Assembly (NCBI RefSeq): GCF_029626105.1
Contig: NZ_JARUBH010000009.1
Coordinates: forward strand, 5,270,001 to 5,334,000
Direction: 5' to 3'
DNA from: Solwaraspora sp. WMMD792
GTDB lineage: Bacteria > Actinomycetota > Actinomycetes > Mycobacteriales > Micromonosporaceae
Length of the DNA: 64,000 nucleotides
A program made the position numbers and the translations under genes. Shown piece after piece: positions 49,812-58,106 of the stretch. The notes below the pieces were generated by a model. It made no database searches. It saw only the letters and a list, made by a program, of their open reading frames with translations, and had not been told where the DNA came from. The first letter of the stretch is position 1, and each line of letters starts with the position of its first letter.

Positions 49812-50810
49812 GTGCGAGTGGCGGTGATCGGGCTGGGGCTTATCGGCGGTTCGGCGCTGCGCGCGTTCGCCGCCGCCGGACACCGGGTTTTCGGGTACGA
49901 CGCCGATCCCGCGACCCGGGCCACCGCGCGTACCGCCGCCGCGCGGGCGGCACTCGGCGCGCGCTGGCAGGTCGCCCCGACGGTACGGGACGCGGTGGCC
50001 GACGCCGATCTGGTGCTGCTGGCGGTGCCGCTGCCGGCGGTGGGTCCGGTGCTCGACGAGATCGCTGCGGTCGGCTACTCCGGGCTGGTCACCGACGTCA
50101 CCTCGGTCAAGGAGCCGGTGCGGCGGCTGGTCGACCGGCGGCTGCACCGCCAGCACGACCGGACCGCCGGGTTCGTCGGCGGCCATCCGATGGCCGGTCG
50201 GGAGACCTCCGGGTTCACCTCCGCCGATCCGGAGCTGTTCACCGGCTGCGCCTGGGTGCTCTGCCTGGAGCCGCCGGTGACCTCGGTCGACGACTGGCTG
50301 ACGGTGGCGACAGCGGTGACCGGGCTGGGCGCCCGGGTGGTACCGGCCACCGCCGAGGAGCACGACCGTGCCGTCGCGGCGATCAGTCACGTACCACATC
50401 TGCTCGCGACCGCGCTGGCCGCCACCGCGGTGACGGACCCGCTCGCCTGGTCGTTGGCCGCCGGGTCCTTTCGGGACGGCACCCGGGTCGCGGCCAGCCG
50501 GCCGGAGCTGGTGGCGGCGATGTGCGGTGGCAACGCCGGGGCGGTCCGGTCCGCCCTGGACGAGGTGCTCGCCACCCTGGCTGCGGCCCGGGCGGCGCTG
50601 GACGCGGAAGACCCGGTGCAGGCTCTGGTGCCGTGGCTGACCCCGGGCAGTTCGGCCCGGGGCGGCTGGCCACCACAGCCGGGCCGGCCGCTGGAGCTGC
50701 CGGCCCGGCCGGACGCGCTGCTGCGGCTGGGGCGGGCCGGCGGTTGGGTCACCGCCGTGGCCGACGACCGACGTACCGTGACGGCGGTCCGGCCGGCACC
50801 GGTCGACTGA
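49812..50810 (+). CDS. tyrA: Prephenate dehydrogenase
   Basis: 332 residues from GTG 49812, which begins with the Rossmann motif VRVAVIGLGLIGGSAL; ATG 49794 would add six residues. The conserved GGHPMAGRETSGF (prephenate binding) and AAISHVPHLLATALA are present. It makes 4-hydroxyphenylpyruvate for tyrosine. No ACT domain follows, so feedback may be limited or external. Confidence 0.93.
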   Translation: MRVAVIGLGLIGGSALRAFAAAGHRVFGYDADPATRATARTAAARAALGARWQVAPTVRDAVADADLVLLAVPLPAVGPVLDEIAAVGYSGLVTDVTSVKEPVRRLVDRRLHRQHDRTAGFVGGHPMAGRETSGFTSADPELFTGCAWVLCLEPPVTSVDDWLTVATAVTGLGARVVPATAEEHDRAVAAISHVPHLLATALAATAVTDPLAWSLAAGSFRDGTRVAASRPELVAAMCGGNAGAVRSALDEVLATLAAARAALDAEDPVQALVPWLTPGSSARGGWPPQPGRPLELPARPDALLRLGRAGGWVTAVADDRRTVTAVRPAPVD

Positions 50811-50857
50811 CCCGGCCCGGCTGGCCGACGGTGGGCCTGCTGTCTACCGGCGGCGGC

Positions 50858-51847
50858 TCAGATCTGTTCGCCCCGGTCCAGCCGGATCACCCGGCGGTCG
50901 GTGACAACGGCGGTCACCAGGTCGGCGGGCGTCACGTCGAAGGCGGGGTTGACCGCGCCGGCCCCGGCCGGCGTGGTCCGGGCAGCGGCGAAGCTGACCA
51001 CCTCGGCGGATCCCCGGTCCTCGATCTCGACCTGTGCGCCGGTCGCGGTCGCCGGATCCACCGTCGTCTCGGGAGCGACCACCACGAATGGCAGTCCGGC
51101 CCGGCGGGCGCCGAGCGCATGGGCGTACGTGCCGATCTTGTTGATCGTGTCGCCGTTCGCGCAGATCCGGTCGGCACCCACGACGACCGCGTCGACCAGG
51201 CCACGGGCCATCAGGAACGGCCCGGCCCCGTCGACGGCGACCCGGAAGTCGACCCCCGCCCGGTCGAGTTCCCAGGCGGTCAGCCGGGCACCCTGCAGCA
51301 GCGGCCGGGTCTCACTGGCGATCACCGATTCCAGCCCGCCGCGCCGGTGCAGTTCGACGACGACCCCGAGCGCGGTTCCTCCGGTGACCGTGGCCAGCGC
51401 ACCGGTGTTGCAGTGGGTCAGCAGCCGGCACCGGGGCGGGCAGAGCTGCCCGAGCAGGTCGGCCCCGAGCCGGGCCATCGCCACCGACGCCGCCTCCTCC
51501 TCGTCGCGCAGGGCCACCGCTTCGGCGAGTACGGCAGCCGGGCTCTCCGCGAGCCGGGCCGCCGCCCGGTCGACGCCCCGGGCGAGGTTGACCGCGGTCG
51601 GCCGGGCGGTGCGCAGCCGGTCGACGGCGTCGGCCAGCCGGTCCGGCTCGTCGTGGTGCAGCCGCGCGGCCAGCGCCACTCCGAGGGCGCCGGCAACGCC
51701 GAGCGCCGGCGCGCCGCGTACCGCCAGGGACCGGATCGCGTCGACCACCGCCTCGACGGTGGACAGCCGCAGTACGGTGGTCCGGTCCGGCAGAGCGGTC
51801 TGGTCGATGATCTCGATGGCGTCGTCGACCCAGTCGATGGTCCGCAT
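50858..51847 (-). CDS. mtnA: S-methyl-5-thioribose-1-phosphate isomerase
   Basis: 329 residues. The family core includes SLAVRGAPALGVAGALGVAL, the catalytic Cys in LLTHCNTGALATV and the catalytic Asp in VVVGADRICANGDTINKIG. The enzyme of the methionine salvage pathway converts methylthioribose-1-phosphate to the ribulose form. It is convergent to tyrA and divergent from the PHP gene. Confidence 0.95.
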   Translation of the reverse strand: MRTIDWVDDAIEIIDQTALPDRTTVLRLSTVEAVVDAIRSLAVRGAPALGVAGALGVALAARLHHDEPDRLADAVDRLRTARPTAVNLARGVDRAAARLAESPAAVLAEAVALRDEEEAASVAMARLGADLLGQLCPPRCRLLTHCNTGALATVTGGTALGVVVELHRRGGLESVIASETRPLLQGARLTAWELDRAGVDFRVAVDGAGPFLMARGLVDAVVVGADRICANGDTINKIGTYAHALGARRAGLPFVVVAPETTVDPATATGAQVEIEDRGSAEVVSFAAARTTPAGAGAVNPAFDVTPADLVTAVVTDRRVIRLDRGEQI

Positions 51848-51898
51848 GCGACGACCTTAGTCGGCTCCGGCCGGGCGACAGTACCGCCGAAGGGGCCT

Positions 51899-52984
51899 AT
51901 GGTGACCGGTGTGAGCAATGCCCGGGACCCGATCGCCGACCTTCGTCGGATCGCTTTCCTGCTGGAGCGGGCCAACGAGGCGACCTACCGGGTACGCGCG
52001 TTCCGGTCCGCCGCCACGGCACTGGCCGGACTGCCCGCTGCCGAGTTGTCGCAGCGGGCTGACGCCGGCACGTTGACCGAGCTCGCCGGGGTAGGCGAGG
52101 TGACCGCCCGGTGTGTGGCCGAGTCGCTGGCCGGCGAGGAGCCGGTCTATCTGCGCCGGCTGCTCGCTACCGAGGGCACCGACCTGGACGAGGCGGCGGC
52201 GGCACTGCGCGCCGCGCTGCGCGGCGACTGCCACACCCACTCGGACTGGTCCGACGGCGGTTCGCCGATCGAGGAGATGGCGTTGGCCGCGGTCGAGCTG
52301 GGCCACGAGTACCTGGTGCTGACCGATCATTCGCCCCGGCTCACGGTCGCCCGCGGGTTGACTGCCTCCCGTCTGCGCCGCCAACTCGACCACGTCGCGG
52401 CGCTCAACGCCGCCCTGCCGGAGGGGTTCCGGATCCTCACCGGCATCGAGGTGGACATCCTGCCGGACGGCTCCCTCGACCAGTCCGACGAACTGCTCGA
52501 CCGGCTCGACGTGGTGGTCGGCTCGGTGCACGCCAATCTGCGTGACGACCGGGCACGAATGACCCGGCGGATGCTGACCGCGGTCGCCAACCCCCGGCTG
52601 GACATCCTCGGTCACTGCACCGGTCGGATGGTCACGTCCCGGCCGCCGGGGGTGACCGGCCCCGGCGACCGCGGCCACCGACGGCGGTCCCGGCCGCCAA
52701 GCGACTTCGACGCCGAAGCGGTCTTTGCCGCCTGCGCCGAACACGGCAAGGCCGTCGAGATCAACTCCCGGCCGGAGCGGCAGGACCCGCCGAAGCGGCT
52801 GATCCGGCTAGCGGTCGAGACCGGCTGCCTGTTCGCCATCGACACCGACGCCCACGCGCCGGGTCAGCTCGACTGGCAGCGGTTCGGGTGCGCCCGGGCC
52901 GCGCTCTGCGGTGTCGACGCCGACCGGGTGGTCAACACCTGGTCGGCCGGGGAGCTGGTCGACTGGGCCGCCGCCCATCACTGA
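51899..52984 (+). CDS. PHP-domain phosphoesterase with N-terminal HhH (PolX-like)
   Basis: 361 residues from ATG 51899 after AAGGGG; GTG 51911 is possible. Residues about 15-95 are a helix-hairpin-helix region like the N-terminus of PolX (ERANEATYRVRAFRSAA, LTELAGVGEVTARCV). The PHP domain has DCHTHSDWSDG, LVLTDHS, LTGIEVDI and DTDAHAP, giving the trinuclear metal ligands. No polymerase palm is present. Its 3' end overlaps the opposite-strand EamA gene by 177 bases. Confidence 0.88.
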   Translation: MVTGVSNARDPIADLRRIAFLLERANEATYRVRAFRSAATALAGLPAAELSQRADAGTLTELAGVGEVTARCVAESLAGEEPVYLRRLLATEGTDLDEAAAALRAALRGDCHTHSDWSDGGSPIEEMALAAVELGHEYLVLTDHSPRLTVARGLTASRLRRQLDHVAALNAALPEGFRILTGIEVDILPDGSLDQSDELLDRLDVVVGSVHANLRDDRARMTRRMLTAVANPRLDILGHCTGRMVTSRPPGVTGPGDRGHRRRSRPPSDFDAEAVFAACAEHGKAVEINSRPERQDPPKRLIRLAVETGCLFAIDTDAHAPGQLDWQRFGCARAALCGVDADRVVNTWSAGELVDWAAAHH

Positions 52985-53941
52985 ACCACTGTCCGGCAGC
53001 GGGCCGGAGCGGGCCGGTCGGGGCAGCCCGGTGCCCTGTGCGATGGCCACCCCGGCCAGCACGATCAGCGCCCCGACCGGCTGGTGCCAGACCAGCCGCT
53101 CGCCGAGGACCGACACCCCTGCGGCGACCGCGACGACCGGCACGACATAGGTGACGGTGGCCGCCGTACTGGCCCCGACCAGCCGGATGTTGCGCATGTG
53201 GATCACGAAGGCCAGACCGGTGCCGACCGCGCCAAGAATCAGCACGCTCACGATCACCGCCGGGGAGAGCCGGGTCGGCGTCGGCGGGGCCCCGGCGACG
53301 ATCGGTGCGACGACGGCCAACTGGCCGGTGGCCAGGATCAGCTGGGTCGCGGCGAGCGCGACGCCACTGTCGGACCGGCCGGCGACAAACCGCTTCTGGT
53401 ACGGGATCGTCGCGCCATAGCAGGCGGCCGCGCCGAGACACATCAACTGCCCGGCGAACTGTCCCCCGCCGACGCCCTGCCAGACCCCGAGCACCACCAG
53501 CACTCCGACGAAGCCCAACCCGGTGCCGGCCAGCCGGCGGGCCGTCATCGCCTCGGTACGGAACACCAGCGCCGCCAGCGGCAGGGCGATCAGTGGGGTG
53601 GTGGCGTTCCAGATGCCGGCGAGCAGCGACGGGATCCGCTGCTCCCCGTACCCGATGAGGGTGAACGGCAGGGCGACCCCGACCGCCGCGACGACGCACT
53701 GGTGCAGCCACAGCCACGGATCCCGGGGCAGCCGGTCGCCGACCAGTGGCAACACGATCAGCAGGGTGAGCGCGCCGGCGGCGACCCGGGCCAGGGTCAC
53801 GTGGATCGGATGCAGCTCGGCGACCCCGATCTTGATCAGCAGGAAACTGGTGCCCCAGATGCCGGCGAGCAGCAGGAAGCCGGGCAGCCAGCTGGCGAGC
53901 CGCGGACCGATTGGTGGGCCGGCCGGGCCGGGTTCCTGCAT
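52808..53941 (-). CDS. EamA/DMT-family transporter
   Basis: 377 residues from ATG 53941, with AAAGGTGGA upstream. Two EamA repeats give about ten membrane helices (FLLLAGIWGTSFLLIKIGV, GIWNATTPLIALPLAALVF, YVVPVVAVAAGVSVLGE). The last 59 residues are hydrophilic and lie antisense to the PHP gene; the real membrane protein ends about residue 310. It is divergent from the DUF885 gene. Confidence 0.85.
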   Translation of the reverse strand: MQEPGPAGPPIGPRLASWLPGFLLLAGIWGTSFLLIKIGVAELHPIHVTLARVAAGALTLLIVLPLVGDRLPRDPWLWLHQCVVAAVGVALPFTLIGYGEQRIPSLLAGIWNATTPLIALPLAALVFRTEAMTARRLAGTGLGFVGVLVVLGVWQGVGGGQFAGQLMCLGAAACYGATIPYQKRFVAGRSDSGVALAATQLILATGQLAVVAPIVAGAPPTPTRLSPAVIVSVLILGAVGTGLAFVIHMRNIRLVGASTAATVTYVVPVVAVAAGVSVLGERLVWHQPVGALIVLAGVAIAQGTGLPRPARSGPLPDSGSVMGGGPVDQLPGRPGVDHPVGVDTAERGPGAPEPLPVELTRRVGVGVDGEQAAGLDR

Positions 53942-53999
53942 GCCCGTTCCACCTTTCGGATGCGCCGGCCCCACCGACCTGCCGCGTAGGGTCATCAGC

Positions 54000-55667
54000 A
54001 TGGGACGTGTGGATGACATCAGCAACAGCTTTGTCGAGCGGTGGGCGCGGCTGAATCCGATCGGAGCCACCTACGCCGGCATCACCGGGCACGACGACCA
54101 GCTCGACGACCTGTCACCGGACGGATACGCCGAACGCGCCGCCCTGACCCGCGAGACGTTGCGGCAGCTCGATGTCGCCGACCCGGAGTCGGAGGCCGAA
54201 CGGGTGGCCCGGGACGCGATGGCGGAGCGGCTCGGCCTGGAGCTGGCCCGCTACGAGGCGGGCGAGGAGACCAGCGAGCTGAGCGTCATCACCAGCGGTC
54301 TGCACCATCTGCGCCAGGTCTTCGACCTGATGCCGACCGAGGGCACCGAGGCAGTGGCCAACATCGCCGCCCGGCTGGACAACTATCCACAGTCTCTTGA
54401 CCAGGTACGGGTCACCCTGCTGGACGCGGCCCGGGCCGGGCACGCGGCCCCCCGGGCGCAGATGCTCAAGGTCGCCGACCAGTGCGACGTCTGGACCGAT
54501 CCGGAAGCGGACGACTTCTTCCATGCCCTGGTCGGCCGGCTGGCCGCTCCGGCCACGCTCACCGCGGACCTGCGCCGCGCGGCCTCGGCGGCCACTGCGG
54601 CGACCATCGCGTTCGGCCAGTTCCTGCGTACCGAGCTGGCCCCGTTGGGGCGGGACACCGAGGCCGCCGGGCGGGACCGCTACGAGCTCGCCTCCCAGTA
54701 CTTCCTCGGCGCGCGGATCGACCTGGACGAGACGTACGCCTGGGGCTTCTTCGAGTTGGATCGCATCGAGCAGGAGATGCGCCGGGTCGCCGCCGAGATC
54801 GCCGGGCACGGCGCCAGCATCGACGACGCGGTACGCGCCCTGGACGCCGACCCGGCGCGGACCATCGCCGGTGGTGAGGCGTTCCGCGACTGGATGCAGG
54901 CGTTGGCCGACAAGGCCGTTGAGGACCTGCACGGCTCCCATTTCGACATACCACAGCAGATCCGGCGGATCGAGTGCTGCCTCGCACCGACCAGCGACGG
55001 CGGCATCTACTACACCGGGCCGAGTGAGGACTTCTCGCGACCGGGCCGGATGTGGTGGGCGGTGCCGCACGGGCTGACCGAGTTCTCGACCTGGCGGGAG
55101 GTGACCACGGTCTACCACGAAGGGGTGCCCGGACATCATCTGCAGATCGGTCAGACGCAGGTCCGTGCCGATCTGCTCAACCGCTGGCAGCGGCTACTCT
55201 GCTGGTGTTCCGGGCACAGCGAGGGCTGGGCGCTGTACGCGGAACGGCTGATGGACGAGTTGGGCTACCTGGCCGACCCCGGTGACCGGCTCGGCATGCT
55301 GGACGGGCAGGCGCTGCGGGCGGCCCGGGTGATCGTGGACATCGGCCTGCACCTGCAGTTGACCATCCCGCCGAACTCGTTCAACTTCCATCCCGGCGAG
55401 CGGTGGACTCCGGAGCTGGCGTGGCAGTTCCTGCGGGCGCACTGCCAACTCCCGGACGAGATCCTGCGGTTCGAGCTGGACCGGTATCTCGGCTGGCCGG
55501 GGCAGGCGGCGGCGTACAAGGTCGGGGAGCGGATCTGGCTGCAGGCCCGAGCCGACGCCCAGGCCCGCAAGGGTGCCGCCTTCGACCTCAAGGAGTTCCA
55601 TCAGGCAGCGCTGAACCTGGGCGTACTCGGTCTCGACCCGCTGCGGACCGCGCTGGCCCGGATCTGA
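54000..55667 (+). CDS. DUF885 family metallopeptidase-like protein
   Basis: 555 residues from ATG 54000, with no strong site. It starts FVERWARLNPIGATYAGITGHD, and the central active-site region is YHEGVPGHHLQ with SEGWALYAE about 25 residues later; these are the hallmarks of DUF885 and give an HExxxGH-type zinc site. No signal peptide is seen, so it should be cytoplasmic. The substrate is unknown. Confidence 0.9.
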   Translation: MGRVDDISNSFVERWARLNPIGATYAGITGHDDQLDDLSPDGYAERAALTRETLRQLDVADPESEAERVARDAMAERLGLELARYEAGEETSELSVITSGLHHLRQVFDLMPTEGTEAVANIAARLDNYPQSLDQVRVTLLDAARAGHAAPRAQMLKVADQCDVWTDPEADDFFHALVGRLAAPATLTADLRRAASAATAATIAFGQFLRTELAPLGRDTEAAGRDRYELASQYFLGARIDLDETYAWGFFELDRIEQEMRRVAAEIAGHGASIDDAVRALDADPARTIAGGEAFRDWMQALADKAVEDLHGSHFDIPQQIRRIECCLAPTSDGGIYYTGPSEDFSRPGRMWWAVPHGLTEFSTWREVTTVYHEGVPGHHLQIGQTQVRADLLNRWQRLLCWCSGHSEGWALYAERLMDELGYLADPGDRLGMLDGQALRAARVIVDIGLHLQLTIPPNSFNFHPGERWTPELAWQFLRAHCQLPDEILRFELDRYLGWPGQAAAYKVGERIWLQARADAQARKGAAFDLKEFHQAALNLGVLGLDPLRTALARI

Positions 55668-55707
55668 CCACCCGCCCGGCGGGCCACGCCGGGGGCTGGG
55701 GGCCGGC

Positions 55708-56115
55708 TCAGCCGAGCGCGGCCATCAGGTCCCGGCAGGCCTGCTCGCACCGACGGCAGGCCTCGGCGCAGACCTGGCAGTGCTCGTGCTCGCTGGCGTG
55801 TGCCTGGCACTCCTCGCCGCACGAACGGCATGCCTGGATGCATGCCTGCAGCATCACCCTGGTGGTGTTCGCGTCGTAGCCGGTGTGCCGGGAGAGCACC
55901 CGGCCGGTGGTGGCACAGATGTCGGCGCAGTCGAGATTGGTGCGGATGCACTTGACCAGTTCGGCGACCGTGTCCTCGCTCAGGCACGCATCAGCGCAGG
56001 CGGTGCAGGCCTGAGCGCAGTCGAAGCAGGCGTCGATGCAGTCGGCGAGTGCCTGCTGGTCGACGTGTCCCAGATCGAGCGGATAGGTTTCCAGCATCTC
56101 GGTTGCTTGCGTCAT
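55708..56115 (-). CDS. Four-helix-bundle copper-binding protein (Csp-like, DUF326)
   Basis: 135 residues from ATG 56115 with GGAGG at 5 bases; an earlier in-frame start at 56175 lacks a site. It is very Cys-rich with the spaced pattern CIDACFDCAQACTACADAC, CIRTNLDCADIC, ACIQACRSCGEEC and CQVCAEACRRCEQAC, which line the core of copper storage proteins. No export signal is present, so it is probably a cytosolic Csp3-type protein. Confidence 0.93.
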   Translation of the reverse strand: MTQATEMLETYPLDLGHVDQQALADCIDACFDCAQACTACADACLSEDTVAELVKCIRTNLDCADICATTGRVLSRHTGYDANTTRVMLQACIQACRSCGEECQAHASEHEHCQVCAEACRRCEQACRDLMAALG

Positions 56116-56183
56116 GGTGACCTCCACAGGTGTGACCGTTGAGGTCGGGTACCCGCTGCCCGGCCCGACTAACACCGCCCCGG

Positions 56184-56930
56184 TCAGTCGGGCAGCCGCA
56201 GTGCCGCCCAGACCGTCTTGCCGTCGGCGAATCCGGCGTACCCCCAGTCGCTGGCGAGCGCCTCGATGATGGCCAGCCCTCGACCACGGCCGGGTGCCGG
56301 CCCGGGCCGGGGCCCGGTGGCCGGTCGGGGCAGCTCGGCAGCGCGGTCGCGGACGCTGATCCGGATCGCTCCGGCCTGCCGGGTGGTGGTGACGTCCAGC
56401 TCGGTGCCGGCATGTTCGACCGCGTTACTGACCAGCTCGGAACCGATCACCATCGCCTCGTCGACCAGAGCGGTCAGGTGCCACGAGCGGCAGGCACCGC
56501 CGATCAGCCGGCGGGCCTGTCCCGGCGAGTGCGGGTGCGGGGGCAGGTACTCGTGCCACCGGTACGGGGACCTTGGTGCTGATTCGACCAGTTTGGTGGC
56601 GTCGATCACGCTGTCCTGCACACTCACCAGACCGCTGATGCTGTGCCGGGCGAGCCGGCCGGTGGGTGAGTCCGGCCGGGCACACAGGTGCACCACCGGA
56701 CGGTGGCTGGCGTCGCCGCCCTGCACGATGGCGAAGACCCGCAGCCCGATCGGGCTGGCCACGGTCACCTCGTCCAGCTCGACGAGCAGCGCCAACGGCT
56801 CCTCCAGCAGGCAGCGGCGCAGCACCGGGGCGAGCCGGACCAGTTCGGTGTCGGTCAACGCGCCGGTCAGCCGGATCCGGGTGACACCGCTGGCGAAGTC
56901 ACGCGCCACCAGCCAGGTGAGGGTGTTCAC
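56184..56930 (-). CDS. STAS plus HATPase regulatory protein
   Basis: 248 residues. The N-terminal half resembles a MEDS- or STAS-like domain (GVTRIRLTGALTDTELVRL, LLVELDEVTVASPIGLRVF). The C-terminal half is an HATPase_c_2 kinase domain (VIGSELVSNAVEHAGTELDV, GRGLAIIEALASDWGY) like RsbW. Fusions of this sort control sigma factors of the SigB/F type. The gene overlaps the STAS gene upstream by 4 bases. Confidence 0.82.
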   Translation of the reverse strand: MNTLTWLVARDFASGVTRIRLTGALTDTELVRLAPVLRRCLLEEPLALLVELDEVTVASPIGLRVFAIVQGGDASHRPVVHLCARPDSPTGRLARHSISGLVSVQDSVIDATKLVESAPRSPYRWHEYLPPHPHSPGQARRLIGGACRSWHLTALVDEAMVIGSELVSNAVEHAGTELDVTTTRQAGAIRISVRDRAAELPRPATGPRPGPAPGRGRGLAIIEALASDWGYAGFADGKTVWAALRLPD

Positions 56931-57292
56931 CCGTGGGCCCCGTTGTCCGGTCTACCACCGTAGACGGTTCCGGTGTGCTCCTGCGGCGCGATGCCCAGCA
57001 GTGGCGCGACTCCGGTTACCCGCAGCACCCGGGCGACGATCGGCTGCGGGTTGCGGACTATCAGGATCTGACCCTGACCGGCGGCCGCGTGATGCGCGTC
57101 GACCAGTTCCTTGACCGCACTCGAATCGATCAGTGTGACGGCGTCCAGGTCGACGATAATCCAGGTCGCCTGCCTCCGGTCGACCACTTGCACGGCAGCA
57201 CTGAGCTCTCCGGTCGCGGTCATGTCCAGCTCGCCGGAGGCTTCGATGACGCAGTGCCCGGCTTCGGGTGACGACACCCGGATCTCGTGCAT
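56927..57292 (-). CDS. STAS-domain anti-sigma factor antagonist
   Basis: 121 residues. The STAS core has VIEASGELDMTATGEL, and IIVDLDAVTLIDSSAVKELVDAH contains the phosphorylatable serine (in DSSAV). It is the typical partner of an RsbW-like kinase, which lies in the next gene (ATGA overlap). The two form a partner-switching unit; the cognate sigma factor is not in this window. Confidence 0.9.
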   Translation of the reverse strand: MHEIRVSSPEAGHCVIEASGELDMTATGELSAAVQVVDRRQATWIIVDLDAVTLIDSSAVKELVDAHHAAAGQGQILIVRNPQPIVARVLRVTGVAPLLGIAPQEHTGTVYGGRPDNGAHG

Positions 57293-57477
57293 GCTGGTCT
57301 CCGTCTGGCGGGTCGCGACTCCGACCTGCGGTGGCGCCCGTAGGCCCGCGCGGCGGAGTTGGGCTGCTCGAAGCGCCCAGCCTACGCGACGCCACCCGCC
57401 TGCTGGGGACAGACCGGGAGACCGCCGATCCGGGTTAGCGGATCACCTAGTCGATCATCACACTGAGTGAGAAATCG

Positions 57478-57507
57478 TTGACTGAGTTTCATCTCGGTCG
57501 ATACGAT
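57478..57507 (+). promoter_or_regulatory. Sigma-70-like promoter for doxX
   Basis: TTGACT at 57478-57483, an 18-base spacer and TACGAT at 57502-57507 form a good promoter in the 260-base divergent gap. Transcription should begin near 57514, about 40 bases before the doxX start. Confidence 0.5.
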
Positions 57508-57552
57508 CCGGGCGCCGTGGGACCAGTGTTCCCAAGTTCACGAGGAGTCCCC

Positions 57553-57993
57553 ATGCCCGTATTCACCCGCCTGCCGGAGATCGTCCCCACGCTGTTCCGC
57601 GTGGTGGTCGGTCTGCTGTTCACCCTACGCGGTGCCGCCTCGATCTTCGGGATCTTCGGCGGCTTCCGGGGCACCGGCGAGGCACTGGAGATCGGCGTCT
57701 GGCCCGGCTGGTGGGCCGCGCTGATCCAGCTCGTCGGCGGTCTGTTGGTCCTCACCGGACTCGGCACCCGGGTGGCCGCCGTCATCTGTTCCGGATCGAT
57801 GGCGTACGCCTACTTCGTGGTCCATCAGCCGGACGCACTTCTCCCGCAGAACAACGGCGGCGAGCTCGCCGCGCTGTTCTGCTGGGCGTTCCTGCTGGTG
57901 GCCGCGCTGGGGCCAGGCCGGTACTCGCTCGACGCCATGTTGAGTCGACGCCGGACGGCTGCCGTTCCCGCCCCGGAGCCGGCGACCGTCTGA
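57553..57993 (+). CDS. DoxX family membrane protein
   Basis: 146 residues from ATG 57553 with GAGGAG 6 bases upstream. It has four hydrophobic segments; the first contains LFRVVVGLLFTLRGAAS and the centre LIQLVGGLLVLTGLGTR, typical of DoxX. These proteins are linked to redox and thiol stress, but the function is not certain. It has its own promoter and terminator. Confidence 0.88.
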   Translation: MPVFTRLPEIVPTLFRVVVGLLFTLRGAASIFGIFGGFRGTGEALEIGVWPGWWAALIQLVGGLLVLTGLGTRVAAVICSGSMAYAYFVVHQPDALLPQNNGGELAALFCWAFLLVAALGPGRYSLDAMLSRRRTAAVPAPEPATV

Positions 57994-58026
57994 CCACCCG
58001 GCGGTAGCCGGACCCCCGGAAAGACC

Positions 58027-58070
58027 GGTACGGCCCGGCGGACCTTGACTGGTCCGCCGGGCCGTACCGT
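58027..58070. terminator. Bidirectional terminator hairpin after doxX
   Basis: A 19-bp perfect stem (58027-58045 with 58052-58070) and 6-base loop TTGACT is followed by TTT. It lies between the converging doxX and nuclease genes. Confidence 0.88.
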
Positions 58071-58106
58071 TTCTCGGTGCTGCTTCTCAGGGTCGAACCG
58101 GGCGGC

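Noticed and set aside
49730-52984. A 1084-codon plus-strand open frame across tyrA and mtnA
   Set aside because: It is a frame artefact of high GC: its upstream part has Arg/Gly/Ala-rich composition. Only the C-terminal part (from about 51899) is a real protein, the PHP phosphoesterase.
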